Assembly: GCA_905178155.1 (NCBI GenBank)
Contig: CAJINV010000005.1
Location: forward strand, 2,172,054 to 2,236,053
Length of the DNA: 64,000 bases
Direction: 5' to 3'
From: Amoebophrya sp. A120
Lineage: Eukaryota; Sar; Dinophyceae; Syndiniales; Amoebophryaceae
This document shows, piece after piece, positions 45,337-55,308 of the stretch. Positions within the stretch are counted from its first letter, which is position 1, and each line of letters starts with the position of its first letter. Both the position numbers and the translations under genes were made by a program. Below the pieces are notes generated by a model, which worked only from the letters and a program-made list of their open reading frames with translations, searched no databases and was not told where the DNA came from.

Positions 45337-48300
45337 ATGCGTCGTACTACTTCTATTCGCGTGCTGCGCAACTACAGTTCGCAGCTCCTCTCAAGGCGAG
45401 TGCTACTTCCTCTCCTGGTTTTCTTCTTCCACCACGCGGCAACTCATGTGACCGAGATTTGCGCGCGACAAAAGCTCCTCCGGCGGGAACAGAAGCTGCT
45501 CGAGCTAGACCAGGACGAAAAAAAGGACGAGGACGACGATGAGAAAAGTGACAAAGAAAAAGAGAAAACAGAAAATCCAGATAAAAAAGACCTGGAAGAG
45601 GAGCAAGATCAAGCGAATGAGAAAGCCTCGAAGCGGAACCCCCTGGAAGAGAAGTCGGAAGAAGGCGATGCGAGTGACGTGCCGGAGGTGCTGGACTACA
45701 GCGCCATGGTGGAGCACCTAACTGGATTGGTAGAAGAGGCACTGCCATCAGCACAAGCGGATAAGGAAGAGGGGGAGGAGAAAACGGAAGGGAAAAAAGA
45801 GAAGAAAGGTAAGCCAGATAAAGACGATGGTGCAGAGGGGGACGCTGATGAAAAGGATAACGCGGACGACAAGAAAGAAGGAAAGAAATCAAAAAAAGAA
45901 AAGCCTTCGGACGAAGCAGCAGACAACCCGCAGTTCGACGGCGAGGACGCAGACGCGGAGAAAAAGGAAGAGAAGCGTGATGACGACGATAAAAAGGAGG
46001 ACAAGGAACCGAAAGATGAAAAATCCTCCGGCGCCGGTGAGGACGACGGCGATGACAAGAAGGACCAGAAAAAGAATAGTGACGCGCCCGGCGGTGAGAC
46101 GGACGACGCTGGAGAAAAGGAACAAGGGGATAAAGGCGATGATGGAAAAAAACCGGGCGGTGGAGAAGCGAGTAAAGATGACGCCGACGGTAAAGGCGGC
46201 GCAGAGGGAGATGGAGACGAAGCTGACGAGGAGGACCACGACGACGAAAAAGACGCCTTCGCAGCCATACAGCTGCACGGGGACGGAAAGATGAAATTTG
46301 ACGGCGAAGACGAAAAGGAAAAAAAGAGAAAAACCGACGACGACGATGATGATAGCAGTAAAAAAGACGACGACAAAGACGAGAACGGAGCACTGAGTGA
46401 TGAAAAGGGTGAGAGTGATAAGGAAAAAGACACACCAGCATCAGGAGGAGGTAAAAAGGATAAGAAAGATTCCGACAAGAAGAATTCCAAGCGCGAACAA
46501 CCAAAGCCGATCGAGAAAAAAGATCCGTTAACGGCGTTCAAGGAAAGTCTAGAAAAGCCGCCCGTCCTAGGCGAGTCCTATCCTGTGCAAAAGTATCGTA
46601 CTCGTACTAATTGCAATCATGCATGACAAATCTAATTGCAATCATGCATGACAAATCTCTCGTACTAATGCATTTTGTTGCCCCATTCTCCACTCTATGT
46701 CTATGTCTGTGTACCCGCGAGTGGTTTTATCTTTCTCTGAATTTGCGGAAGATGAAGATATGTAGCAAATTTGTAGACCAAGCAGAAGAGAAAGATAAAA
46801 AAGAAGTAAGAATGAATAGTCTCAGCCATACTTCAGCGCTTTTCAGTGCCACTTGTAGACCCGGAATATGCTCAAGTGCCAACAGGGCGAGAGCCCTGCA
46901 AGATCGGGCGACGTGAGTAAGTGCAGACGGGAAAAACGCCAAAGATACCCGCGCCTTCTGCTTAACTGTGTGAAATATTGTGTCGGCCCGGTTCTGCTCA
47001 GACAGGCTGGATCCCGTAGATCAGATTTCACATGTTAAGTAACGCACACCGGCCTCCTAGCAAAAAATTAATGATGAATTTATATGAGAAAGAGGGGCCT
47101 AATCAAAAAAAAAAATCATGCATGACAAATCTTGTTTCTTAGCGAAATCAGCATTACAAGTTCCATTTTTTCTTCTGGAAAAATTTGCATTGCGATTTAT
47201 ACTAATACGATACTTTTGCAATGCATAAATCCCGCGTGTACACGATAGACCCCGGGAAGTTCAACGGGTATAATTGCGTCGAGAAGCGCAAGGGGATGGA
47301 TCCGGTCACGTTCTTGACCACTGAAAAGATAATCGCGTACAAAGAGACGCCGTGTGTGGAGGTATAGTAACAGCTAAATGTTTGCTGCTTCTGTCGTGAT
47401 GAACTGTAGCACTAGCAAATACGCTATTGTATTCGATTTGTTTTTTGCATTTGCCCCAGAACTTGAAATTCAGATAGTGACTTTTCTTTTTGTGGCAAAA
47501 AAATCCAATCACAATAAACCCAGGAATACACTTCCTTCAAGCCGGAAAAGGGTTGGCTTTGGCCGGCGGTCTCCACCTATCTCGCCACCCAGCACTTTCT
47601 ACCCGGCACCTTTGACAGCAAGGAGCAGCAGGCGGACATTTTGAAAATTCTGAAGTCCTTACCCGTCGAAAAACTGGACGGGATCCGCGCGCCGAAGGTG
47701 TACGGCAACGTGCTGTTCGACGGAAAAACGCCACTGGAGTACTTCGACGTTACCCTGGGCGTATGGATTGCGAATATGTCTGGGTCTGGAAGATTGCCAG
47801 ATTTGTCATGCAGGTTTTCCATGACCCATGAGGTCTGGTATGTAGGACATAGCATGACAGATTCTGTGAGAGTTCTATCCTGCCTATCCTGCATGAGAAA
47901 CTGCCTCCCGATTAGGTAAAAAGTGGGCGACAGCTTCTGGTAATCAGAATCACGCAACACAGATTTTTACATGGTCCAGATTTAGCATGACAAGTTGCTT
48001 TGTTCCAGACCCAGACATTTTTACATTTGATAGGGCGTGGCCATGCGGAAAACGAGCTGGGATGAATTATTGGAACCCACGGAGTATCAACTGCAAAAAT
48101 GTCTGGGTCTGGAAGATTGCAACTTGTCATGCTGTTTTTGGACTCTAAAAAAATTTGTATTGCATGACCAGCAAGAGGGGTGCGCTTTGTGCTACTTACA
48201 CGGACAGGGCATTTCTCATGCGGAAGGTGCATCAGGGAGCCCTCTAAAAGTCTGCGATGCTAGGTCATGCATTACAGGCGTCACGGGTCATGAGAAATAT

Positions 48301-49724
48301 GCATGACAAATCTTCTTGCATTCTTCCAGACCCAGACATTTTTGCACTTGATACGGAGGGGGAAGACCCACAGTTGGGCGGCCAGCTAAAGGCGGAGGTG
48401 GAGCGGCAGGACAAAAAGTACTATTTGACTTGTTCATTTTTGTGTACATGATGTAGTAGTTTTTTCGCTTCCTCCTATAGTAATGCTAATGCCTTAGTCC
48501 AGCAAACGAAAATCTAAATCAACAACATGAAACACCACCAGCTACGCCCTCCTGAACGACGTGCCGGAAGAAAGTGCAGACCAGGAAGAGCCGACGCCTG
48601 ACAAGGGGCTGTCCGCGAAAGCAGAGGCGAAGGAGGAGAAGAAGGAGGAGGGCGAGAAAAAGCCATCCGAGGAAGAGGACGAGACACTATACGTATAAGA
48701 AAAGTTTGTTGCTTGTCATGCTGAACAGGTGGTTGTACTGTATCGAATGAAGTTGCAGGCAGCTGCGCATGCACTTTGATTGTGAGAAACGAGCTCGAAA
48801 AATTTCGTTGCGAACACGAGTGACTTATTCATGCCCTGTTCGGTAAAACAAAAACCGAAAAACTACAGTACGGCATCGGTTTCGGCTGTGTCCTCATCAT
48901 TATTGGCATCGGCGGCGCGCTAGCGCAACAGAAGACGGAAGAGAAGGTTCCGCAGCCTGACATTGAACAGCCAGAGGACAAGAATGAAGAGGAAATTAAC
49001 GATATCACAGGAAAAAGTGTTAACGTTGACGGAATTTGTGACGCAGCAATGCATCACAAAACGTGTAAGAATTTGTCATGCATAGCATGCATATTGGGCT
49101 ACGTTTGTGATGCATGACTGCGATCTGTGAAAACCGCTAACGTTAACACTTTTTCTTGTGATAAACGAAGAGGATCTGAAGGCTGACCACCAGGCGCTAG
49201 ACAAGGAATTACCGCCGCAGACCCGGGACGAATTGATGAAGCGGGTGAACGACGAAATGAACGATAATTTGCACAAAGCTGCTGCGGTAGACGACGCAGA
49301 TGCTAACGCTGCTGCGGCTGCTGTTCCCCCGCCAGCCCAGCCACCTTCCTCCATCACAGAAGAGCTACCCAAATTGACTCCCTTGCCGAAGCTGAAAGCG
49401 CCTGCGAGGCGACAAAGCACCAGTCAGAATAAAGACGTAAGGGGGGCTGCTGCACCTACTACTGCGTCAGGAGCAGCCTCGCTACAACAAACCGCGAGCA
49501 AGTCGAAGCCGGCTGCGGTACCGACAGCACAAACGAAAGCAGGCAGCGGCAGCGCCGGGCCAGCTTCGCCCAGTTCCCCAGCTTTGGCGTCAAAAGGCGC
49601 GTCGCCCGGACTGGCTTCGAAGGCTGGGTCCAAGGCGGGTTCGATGGCGGCGCCAGCGAGTTCACCGGGACAGTCTTCCCCGGCGGGGAAAGCGACTTCG
49701 CCGGGGAGCTCGAGAAGAGCATGA
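45337..49724 (+). CDS. Very acidic two-TM protein with Ala/Ser/Pro-rich tail, unrecognised
   Basis: Exons 45337-46578, 47233-47361, 47524-47761, 48038-48084, 48359-48417, 48542-48692, 48869-49002 and 49169-49724 give 851 aa in one frame. A hydrophobic segment near residues 17-36 (SRRVLLPLLVFFFHHAATHV) looks like a signal peptide or anchor. Residues ~48-400 are almost wholly Asp/Glu/Lys. A compact folded region then follows (YTIDPGKFNGYNCVEKRKG; FLTTEKIIAYKETPCVE; EKGWLWPAVSTYLATQHFLP; PKVYGNVLFDGKTPLEYFDV). A second TM (IGFGCVLIIIGIGGALA) lies near 624-641, and then a long Ala/Ser/Pro tail. I do not recognise a family. A luminal, possibly cation-binding acidic domain on a membrane protein is inference. 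Four of seven introns are introners, from families A, D and E. Confidence 0.7.
46579..47227 (+). mobile_element. Introner, family E (copy E1), unusually long
   Basis: 649 bp. Left end TATCCTGTGCAAAAGTATCG and right end CGATACTTTTGCAATGCATA share the 15-bp inverted core tgcaaaagtatcgta. Flanks agtcc/aatcc agree at four of five bases. Removal joins VLGES to RVYTIDPGK in frame. More than twice the size of the other copies; the interior contains repeated aatcatgcatgacaaatct. Confidence 0.75.
47762..48032 (+). mobile_element. Introner, family A (copy A12)
   Basis: 271 bp, TATGGATTGCGAATATGTCT...TTACATTTGATA, duplication gggcg (47757-47761, 48033-48037). Interior shares the ttccatgacccatgaggtct stretch with A14. 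Removal joins YFDVTLG to VAMRKTSWD. Confidence 0.92.
48085..48353 (+). mobile_element. Introner, family A (copy A13)
   Basis: 269 bp, TATCAACTGCAAAAATGTCT...TTTGCACTTGATA, duplication cggag (48080-48084, 48354-48358). Only 47 nt of exon separate it from A12. Interior close to A2. Confidence 0.92.
49003..49163 (+). mobile_element. Introner, family D (copy D2), shortest copy
   Basis: 161 bp, TATCACAGGAAAAAGTGTTA...TAACACTTTTTCTTGTGATA, duplication aacga (48998-49002, 49164-49168). Inner palindromic core gtgttaacgtt. Removal joins KNEEEIN to EEDLKADHQ. Confidence 0.92.
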
Positions 49725-50364
49725 GGGCGTCTCGTTTAGAAGTTCTTTCAGTTGTGAGTTGATATGCTCTTGTAGTACCCTGAACTGCGAAATGTATCAA
49801 AGCCGGCTAAGTATTGTACAAGGAAAATGTTAAGCGCAAGCCAAATTTTACTGAACTTTTGCAAATCAAATTTTAATAATTGATGACTCATTTTTATGTT
49901 GACAATTGTGACTTGACACCTGTATGATCTTCGCTCTCCAGAGTGGAAAAGAAAATTTATTCCGAGAAGAACTCTTGATGAACTTTTGCACCACTAGGTG
50001 GTCTAGGACCTCTAATTGATGAAAAAACCTTGTACCAAAGAGAAAATCACGTGCGGCTCGAAGTTTGCATTTTCAGCAAGGTCATGAAAAATTCCTCCTG
50101 GACCGGCCTGAAGCGAAAAGTTTTAAGTAATACTGTGACGCGATCGCGAGGTTTTGTTTGCTTCTACATACAGAAACAATAAAACCATACTACGGCAAGT
50201 GCAAGATTGGTAAATGAAGCATACAGATAAAGAAGCCTGGTGACCAACACACAGAAGTAGATCAGTGTCTACAAATAGTCGGAGTCCCTACAAGAGTTTC
50301 ATTTTGAAGGTCGAAGCAAATCTAAAGCAAACAAGCCTTCTCGAAAAAGAATCTAAAAATCATA
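49725..50364. other. Intergenic, no gene seen
   Basis: About 640 bp, A+T-rich; nothing recognised. Confidence 0.45.
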
Positions 50365-52191
50365 ATGTCGCCCCCAACCGCGTCCTCCTCTTCCTCCTCG
50401 CGGATTCAGTTTCACCACTTTCCCGAAATCGACAGCACGCACACCTTCGTCGAGCGGACCTATGGCTCGTTCGACCCGAGCATCCTTACCTGCGTGTCTG
50501 CGGACTACCATATTGTGAGGAAAAATCCCCCCTCCCCATGTCAAAACGGCATTTCTGATGCTGGATTTGTGTACACAAATCAGCTTTGTATTGCAGAGAG
50601 ACATTGCGGCCAGATCCCCAGGCTAGGTAGGGGCGAATGGGTCTAGTTGTTCAGCATGGCAAACGGCTGCCCATTAGGCCCAACAGCATGACAAACCGCT
50701 TCCATAATGGGGCGGAAGCTTCTGCCCTTCTCTCCTTGCAAGACAGACGGGATTTGTGGCCTCAAATCAGCAAGACAAATTTTCGAAAGCATACCTTTTC
50801 AATATGGGGAGGGGGAGTTTTTCCTTACGATATACCAGACCGCGGGGAGAGGGACGAACAAACGCGTGTGGTCCGCGCCGAAGGGAAAAAATCTGCTCAC
50901 GACGTTTTACTTCACCCTGCCGGACCGGTGTAAGGCGCAGGCGGCGTCGTTTTTGCAGGTACAGGTTTCTTTGTTGTTCAGCATCGATCTCTTGGTCGAA
51001 GCCGGTTCCTTGATCGTGCATTTCATGTTTACGAAGTAGGCCACTCTACTGCACAAAACTTCAACTTGACCATACGTGAAGATGTTTTTGACGAGGCTTG
51101 TTGTACTTCGTTCACAAAATAACTGCACGGAAAAAAACTAGGTCGCCGCCGTCTCTTTTCTCGACACGGTTCGGAGAAAAGCCTGTCGCGGCGTGGACAT
51201 CAGCCGCTTGCAGTTTCGACTGAAGTGGCCGAATGACGTCATGTGCAACGAGAAGAAAATGGGCGGGATTCTATCCCGCATGGTCGCGGATCCAGTCCGA
51301 CACAGCTCGAGTTCACGGGACGTCAGCAGATTGATCCAGGGGACGAAGCCATCAGCGGGAGGTGGTATGCCAGTGGTTTTATCTTCCAGTAGTAGCACCA
51401 GCGCCGTGAACAACGCGACATCCAATACCTCCGCCGTTGAACTCTCCCCCATAATCGGCACAAACGTAAACACGTCTTTCGTGCAGTCCCCGAACAAAGC
51501 CGAACACTCCGTCGTCCTCGCAGATTTGACCCCTCCGAGTCTGACGCACGCCGCGGCGGCGACGGCAGGGAGCAGTGTGGGCGGCGCAGTTGATGGTGTC
51601 CACCAGCTGAGCTCCCCGACGTTTGCGGAGAAATTAAGTAAGGAGATCCCCGGGACGCAGTCCTATTCCCTTCCGATCGAGAATTACACAAGGGATTTCT
51701 ACTACAGCGGAAGCAGCAGCAGTGAGAGTGGTACTATCGAAAGCAAGAAAGAGAAGCGGATCGGGATGATACTGTCCCTCGGGTTGAACGTGAATTTGAC
51801 GCAAGACGACTTAGATTTGGTCATCGCCAGCAACAACGGGATCAAAAATTTCGCCTGGCCGCCGACCAGCTTGCGGCAAGAGATCGGGAACCCCGTGCTG
51901 CAGTTTGAAGTCGACCGAGTCAAGGAGTTAATCGCTTTCGACCTGTACGATATCATCCTCAAATTCGAGCAAGTCGGGTACCTGCAGTTTCTGCGCGCGA
52001 TCAACGACAATTTGCTGTACGAAAACGAGAAAATCGTGTTTGCCCCGCGGGGCCGGGAGCACACCGACCGGGTGGAGGGGATCTTCCGCGGGCTGGACGA
52101 CGAGGGGTGGCTAATTTTGGAGTCCCTAGTCACCGGCGGGACGGAAAAATACTGCAGTGGCGAGCTGTGTCCACCGGTGAAAGTCAGGTGA
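50365..52191 (+). CDS. HLCS: Biotin-[carboxyl-carrier] protein ligase (BirA/HLCS catalytic domain)
   Basis: Exons 50365-50510, 50838-50958 and 51142-52191 give 438 aa. The catalytic core begins near the N-terminus with EIDSTHTFVER and DYQTAGRGTNKRVW (the biotinyl-AMP loop, assembled across introner C2), then SAPKGKNLLTTFYF, LKWPNDVMCNEKKMGGILS (KWPNDV near 117-122) and IGMILSLGLNVN. It ends with a C-terminal SH3-like part (RVEGIFRGLDDEGWLILES). It attaches biotin to biotin-dependent carboxylases in two ATP-driven steps. A Ser/Thr/Ala-rich insert of roughly 150 residues, with no known domain, interrupts the core between MGGIL and the GLNVN strand. No DNA-binding domain precedes the core. Introns: introner C2 and a GT-AG intron (50959-51141). 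Confidence 0.93.
50511..50832 (+). mobile_element. Introner, family C (copy C2)
   Basis: 322 bp, TATTGTGAGGAAAAATCCCC...GAGTTTTTCCTTACGATA, with long arms pairing over cccctccccat. Duplication tacca (50506-50510, 50833-50837). Removal restores SADYQTAGRG, the invariant biotin ligase loop, so excision must be exact. Confidence 0.94.
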
Positions 52192-52937
52192 GGGCCGAAG
52201 GTTTTGCTGTGTCACTGAAGAGCACGGGGGTGAATTACTCATGTACCGGCCGTGACACGTAGTACGAGACGACCACGACACTGGAATTGTAATCTAAGAA
52301 GCGACAAGAAAGACAACAAACTACGAGCAAAATGAAGACTATGAAAAGAACCAACACCGGCGTCCATCTACAATGCGATGGCACTTTCCTTCCACCTTTG
52401 GGTAATCGTTACTGTTCGTGTCTATGCCTTGCTTCCGATCGTTGCAAATGAAAGTGTGTGATCTTCAAACGCGCAACCAATTTTTGCTCGAGTTACTGAT
52501 TTTGTATGGAGAAGGAAGTAATTTTTGCAAAACGGGATCCATGTTTTCCTTTCCCTCCACTCTTTCTTTTAAACTCGCTTTAACAGTAATGCAAAACTGC
52601 GAGCAGTTGAATGCGAACTCAATCACGCGACCCCTTGTCATTTCATCTACCAGGACCACATTTTAATTTTATTCTCCACAACAACATTATTCGAGCCCCA
52701 CCAACCTAACGAGATCACACCCCGAGACCTCGACCAACAACAGAAAGAACCCCGCAACAAAGTAGAACCCTAAATAACAAACTTTCTGCGAATACCAGTA
52801 CTATGAAGCATATGGCGATGATCCGCAAAGGGCCTAGTTTTTTGTGAGTAAGGTCGTATTACAACAGTTTTTTTCATGAAGTTGTAACAAGTTGAAACTT
52901 CATATAGACACCGCACGACCGCGACTCCCAACACACC
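52192..52937. other. Intergenic, no gene seen
   Basis: About 750 bp; short frames only. The start at 52938 follows cacacc. Confidence 0.45.
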
Positions 52938-54398
52938 ATGTCGTACGGGTGGCTGACCGAGGCGGCAATCCTTCCGAAGGACAAGCCGGAGATCATTGAG
53001 TCGCAAAACAAGTCCGCGCTGAACGACTTCAAAAAGCTGGTGAATGCCCGGAAGGAGGAGGAGCAGCTGACCACCGACCGGGCGCCGAAAACCAAACGGC
53101 AGCGGATTCTGGAGAAAAACGGGATCGACCCGGAGGACGAGGGGGCGGACGGGGGTTTCGATCCGAATCTAAAGAAATCGTTTAAGGAGACGGAAGAGGA
53201 ACGGGAGAAAAGGATTGCGAAAGAAAAAGCAAAACAGGCAAAGAAAAATGCGGGAGAGGAGAAAAAAACCGCATCCGGAGGTTTAGGAGCGTCCACGGCG
53301 GAGCAGGACAAGCTTCGGAAGCAGAAACTGGCGGAGAAAGCGGCGTACTACGAGCGGTTGCGGCGACAGGGCACGGAAATGGAGCACGAGGAGGCGTTGC
53401 TGGCGCCGAAGAAGGAGGAGGAGAAAGCTGTATTAACAGAGGAGAAAAACGACATTGATGACAAGGACGCCGCTTTCGAGGAATCCAATTTGGTTGCGCA
53501 GTTGGAGTTCGACGAGAGTTTCAACGAGTTGCAGCAGTTTTTGGACGGCAGTGACGGAAGACCTCCGGGAAATAAAGGAGGACAACAACCTCCAACTGGT
53601 ACTGCTTCTACTGCGTCAAGTTCCTTTGGTGCTGGAAAAGGTAGTTCTTTCAAGGGCAACGCGAAGAATAATCCTAACATGGTCCCACTTGGAGGTGCTC
53701 CCAGCCAGACGTTATCCCGCCCCTCCCCGAGTAGTTCCTTCTCCTCCTCCGCATTGCCGAAAGCGGCCGGCCACGGGATGTTTTCGAAAGCCGCGCCGAT
53801 GCGAAAACCTCCAGATAGCCAGATGTGGTCGATGCCCGAACTACAGCAGCAAAATAATGATCTGCCACCTGTGAACCCGATGCTGCAGCTCCAAATGGAC
53901 AACATGCTCCCCTCCGGTCTTCCCCAGCTCCCCGAAGTCCCGCAGATCCGGCCGGGGATGAGCGATCTGGAAAGGCAACAGTTAATGGTGCAGCAGCAAC
54001 TCCTGATGGTGCAGCAGCAGCAGGAATTGTTAAAACTCTCGCAAGCGACCGGAATCCCCGTCCCCGCTTTCCCCCAGATGCCAGCACCGCAGATCAGCAA
54101 TGGAATCGTGCTAGGGAACGTCGCGACGGTGTTTGCGAGTAAAGGCACCGGGAAGAAGGGCAAGAAGGGAACAAAGGGGGAACAAATTATGCCCGCAGAG
54201 GAGTTAGAGGAACTGGCGAAGCAAGTCGTGCGGCATTCCGATGAAGACGCGGGGCCGCAGCCGACGGCCAGTCACGCCGTGCAGACGGTGCCGGGAGTGG
54301 GGTTCGTGTTAACGGCGGATGTGGAAGCAGATGCGGAGAAAGTGATGGGCGCGAAGGCGAGATTCGCGAAGAAGGCGGCGCAGAAGGAAAGTGGCTGA
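52938..54398 (+). CDS. Unrecognised charged, Gln-rich intronless protein
   Basis: Single exon, 486 aa. The N-terminus MSYGWLTEAAILPKDKPEII is followed by a Lys/Glu-rich helical part with basic clusters (KTKRQRILEKNG, EEEREKRIAKEKAKQAKKN), then KAAYYERLRRQGTEMEHEEAL and an acidic stretch. A low-complexity Ser/Pro/Gly region and a Gln-rich helix (LMVQQQLLMVQQQQELLKL) follow; a short folded C-terminus ends KARFAKKAAQKESG. The layout, a conserved-looking N-terminal block plus charged coils, is typical of nuclear RNA-associated proteins, but I cannot name a family. One of three intronless genes in an otherwise intron-rich window. Confidence 0.7.
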   Translation: MSYGWLTEAAILPKDKPEIIESQNKSALNDFKKLVNARKEEEQLTTDRAPKTKRQRILEKNGIDPEDEGADGGFDPNLKKSFKETEEEREKRIAKEKAKQAKKNAGEEKKTASGGLGASTAEQDKLRKQKLAEKAAYYERLRRQGTEMEHEEALLAPKKEEEKAVLTEEKNDIDDKDAAFEESNLVAQLEFDESFNELQQFLDGSDGRPPGNKGGQQPPTGTASTASSSFGAGKGSSFKGNAKNNPNMVPLGGAPSQTLSRPSPSSSFSSSALPKAAGHGMFSKAAPMRKPPDSQMWSMPELQQQNNDLPPVNPMLQLQMDNMLPSGLPQLPEVPQIRPGMSDLERQQLMVQQQLLMVQQQQELLKLSQATGIPVPAFPQMPAPQISNGIVLGNVATVFASKGTGKKGKKGTKGEQIMPAEELEELAKQVVRHSDEDAGPQPTASHAVQTVPGVGFVLTADVEADAEKVMGAKARFAKKAAQKESG

Positions 54399-55308
54399 GT
54401 TTTTGTGAATGTCCGGCTGGCGGAGCCAGAGGCAGACACAACACAGGCTCTACGCGGCAGCACTTTCTTTGGAGAAGATGAATCTCTTTGCGATAAAGAA
54501 TTTTGGGTCTGTGAGCAGTAAGTATCCAACAATTGAAACGACGGCAGCACTGAGGTCATTCATTATCTATGAGATGAGACTGAAAAACGACTGAAAAGCG
54601 AGAGAGTAAAGTCATTTGCTACTCATTCAATGTTGTTTGTTGTGTTTAAGAGAAGCAAAAGCACGATTTTGATTTCCAAGTGGCAGGGGGCTGTGACTTC
54701 TTTGTGGTACACCGGAACACATTTTGTTCGCTGAGAGGCTGCTTCCAAAGTGGTCGCTTTATCGGTCGAAGGTGTTGTGAAGTTCATAGGTTTTTCGATC
54801 TAAAGTTTTGATTGTAGGTCAGTACCTGCAAACGTCGATTGGAAAATACGGGGCAAAACGCAGAAAAACGCATGACAGGCCCTCTCCCGGAAAAGTAAGC
54901 GCTTCTTCTGAAACTGATCTTTTCCCCCGAGAAAGATCTTTCTCGACCATTTCTTTAGTGCTGTGTTACTTGTAACGCTATTCGCCGCGGCCGGTTACGG
55001 TTTGGTGCCATTTTTGTTACCTTTTCATCAGGCACTGTCATTCGGGTGAGGACAAATAGGGCCGGCAGAGGAGCAATTTTTGAGGGAAAATTGACTGTAC
55101 CCCGAATAGAACAACCTGTATTCTATCACCTTCGTCAAGATTGTCACTTCTGTAGCTGCCTCGCAGCAGGAAGTGAGCCCGGCTTTTCCTCCCCCAACTA
55201 GTTTTTCACACCAGTAAAAATTTGATGATGTTGTACACAAGAACGTTGCCCCTAATCGAAGAAGCTTAAGCTTTCCCCCCCCCCAAAGCCAAACAATTCA
55301 AGCACAAA
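54399..55308. other. Intergenic, no gene seen
   Basis: About 900 bp; contains one GCATGACAGG word (near 54870) of the kind common inside introners, but no inverted-repeat ends. A c-run (55274-55283) precedes the next start. Confidence 0.45.

Noticed and set aside
45353-46504. 383-codon antisense frame
   Set aside because: It is the exact shadow of the Asp/Glu/Lys-rich exon of the acidic protein; biased codons remove stops on the opposite strand.
54860-54890. GCATGACAGG word in the intergenic region as a possible extra introner
   Set aside because: No inverted-repeat ends or 5-bp duplication around it.
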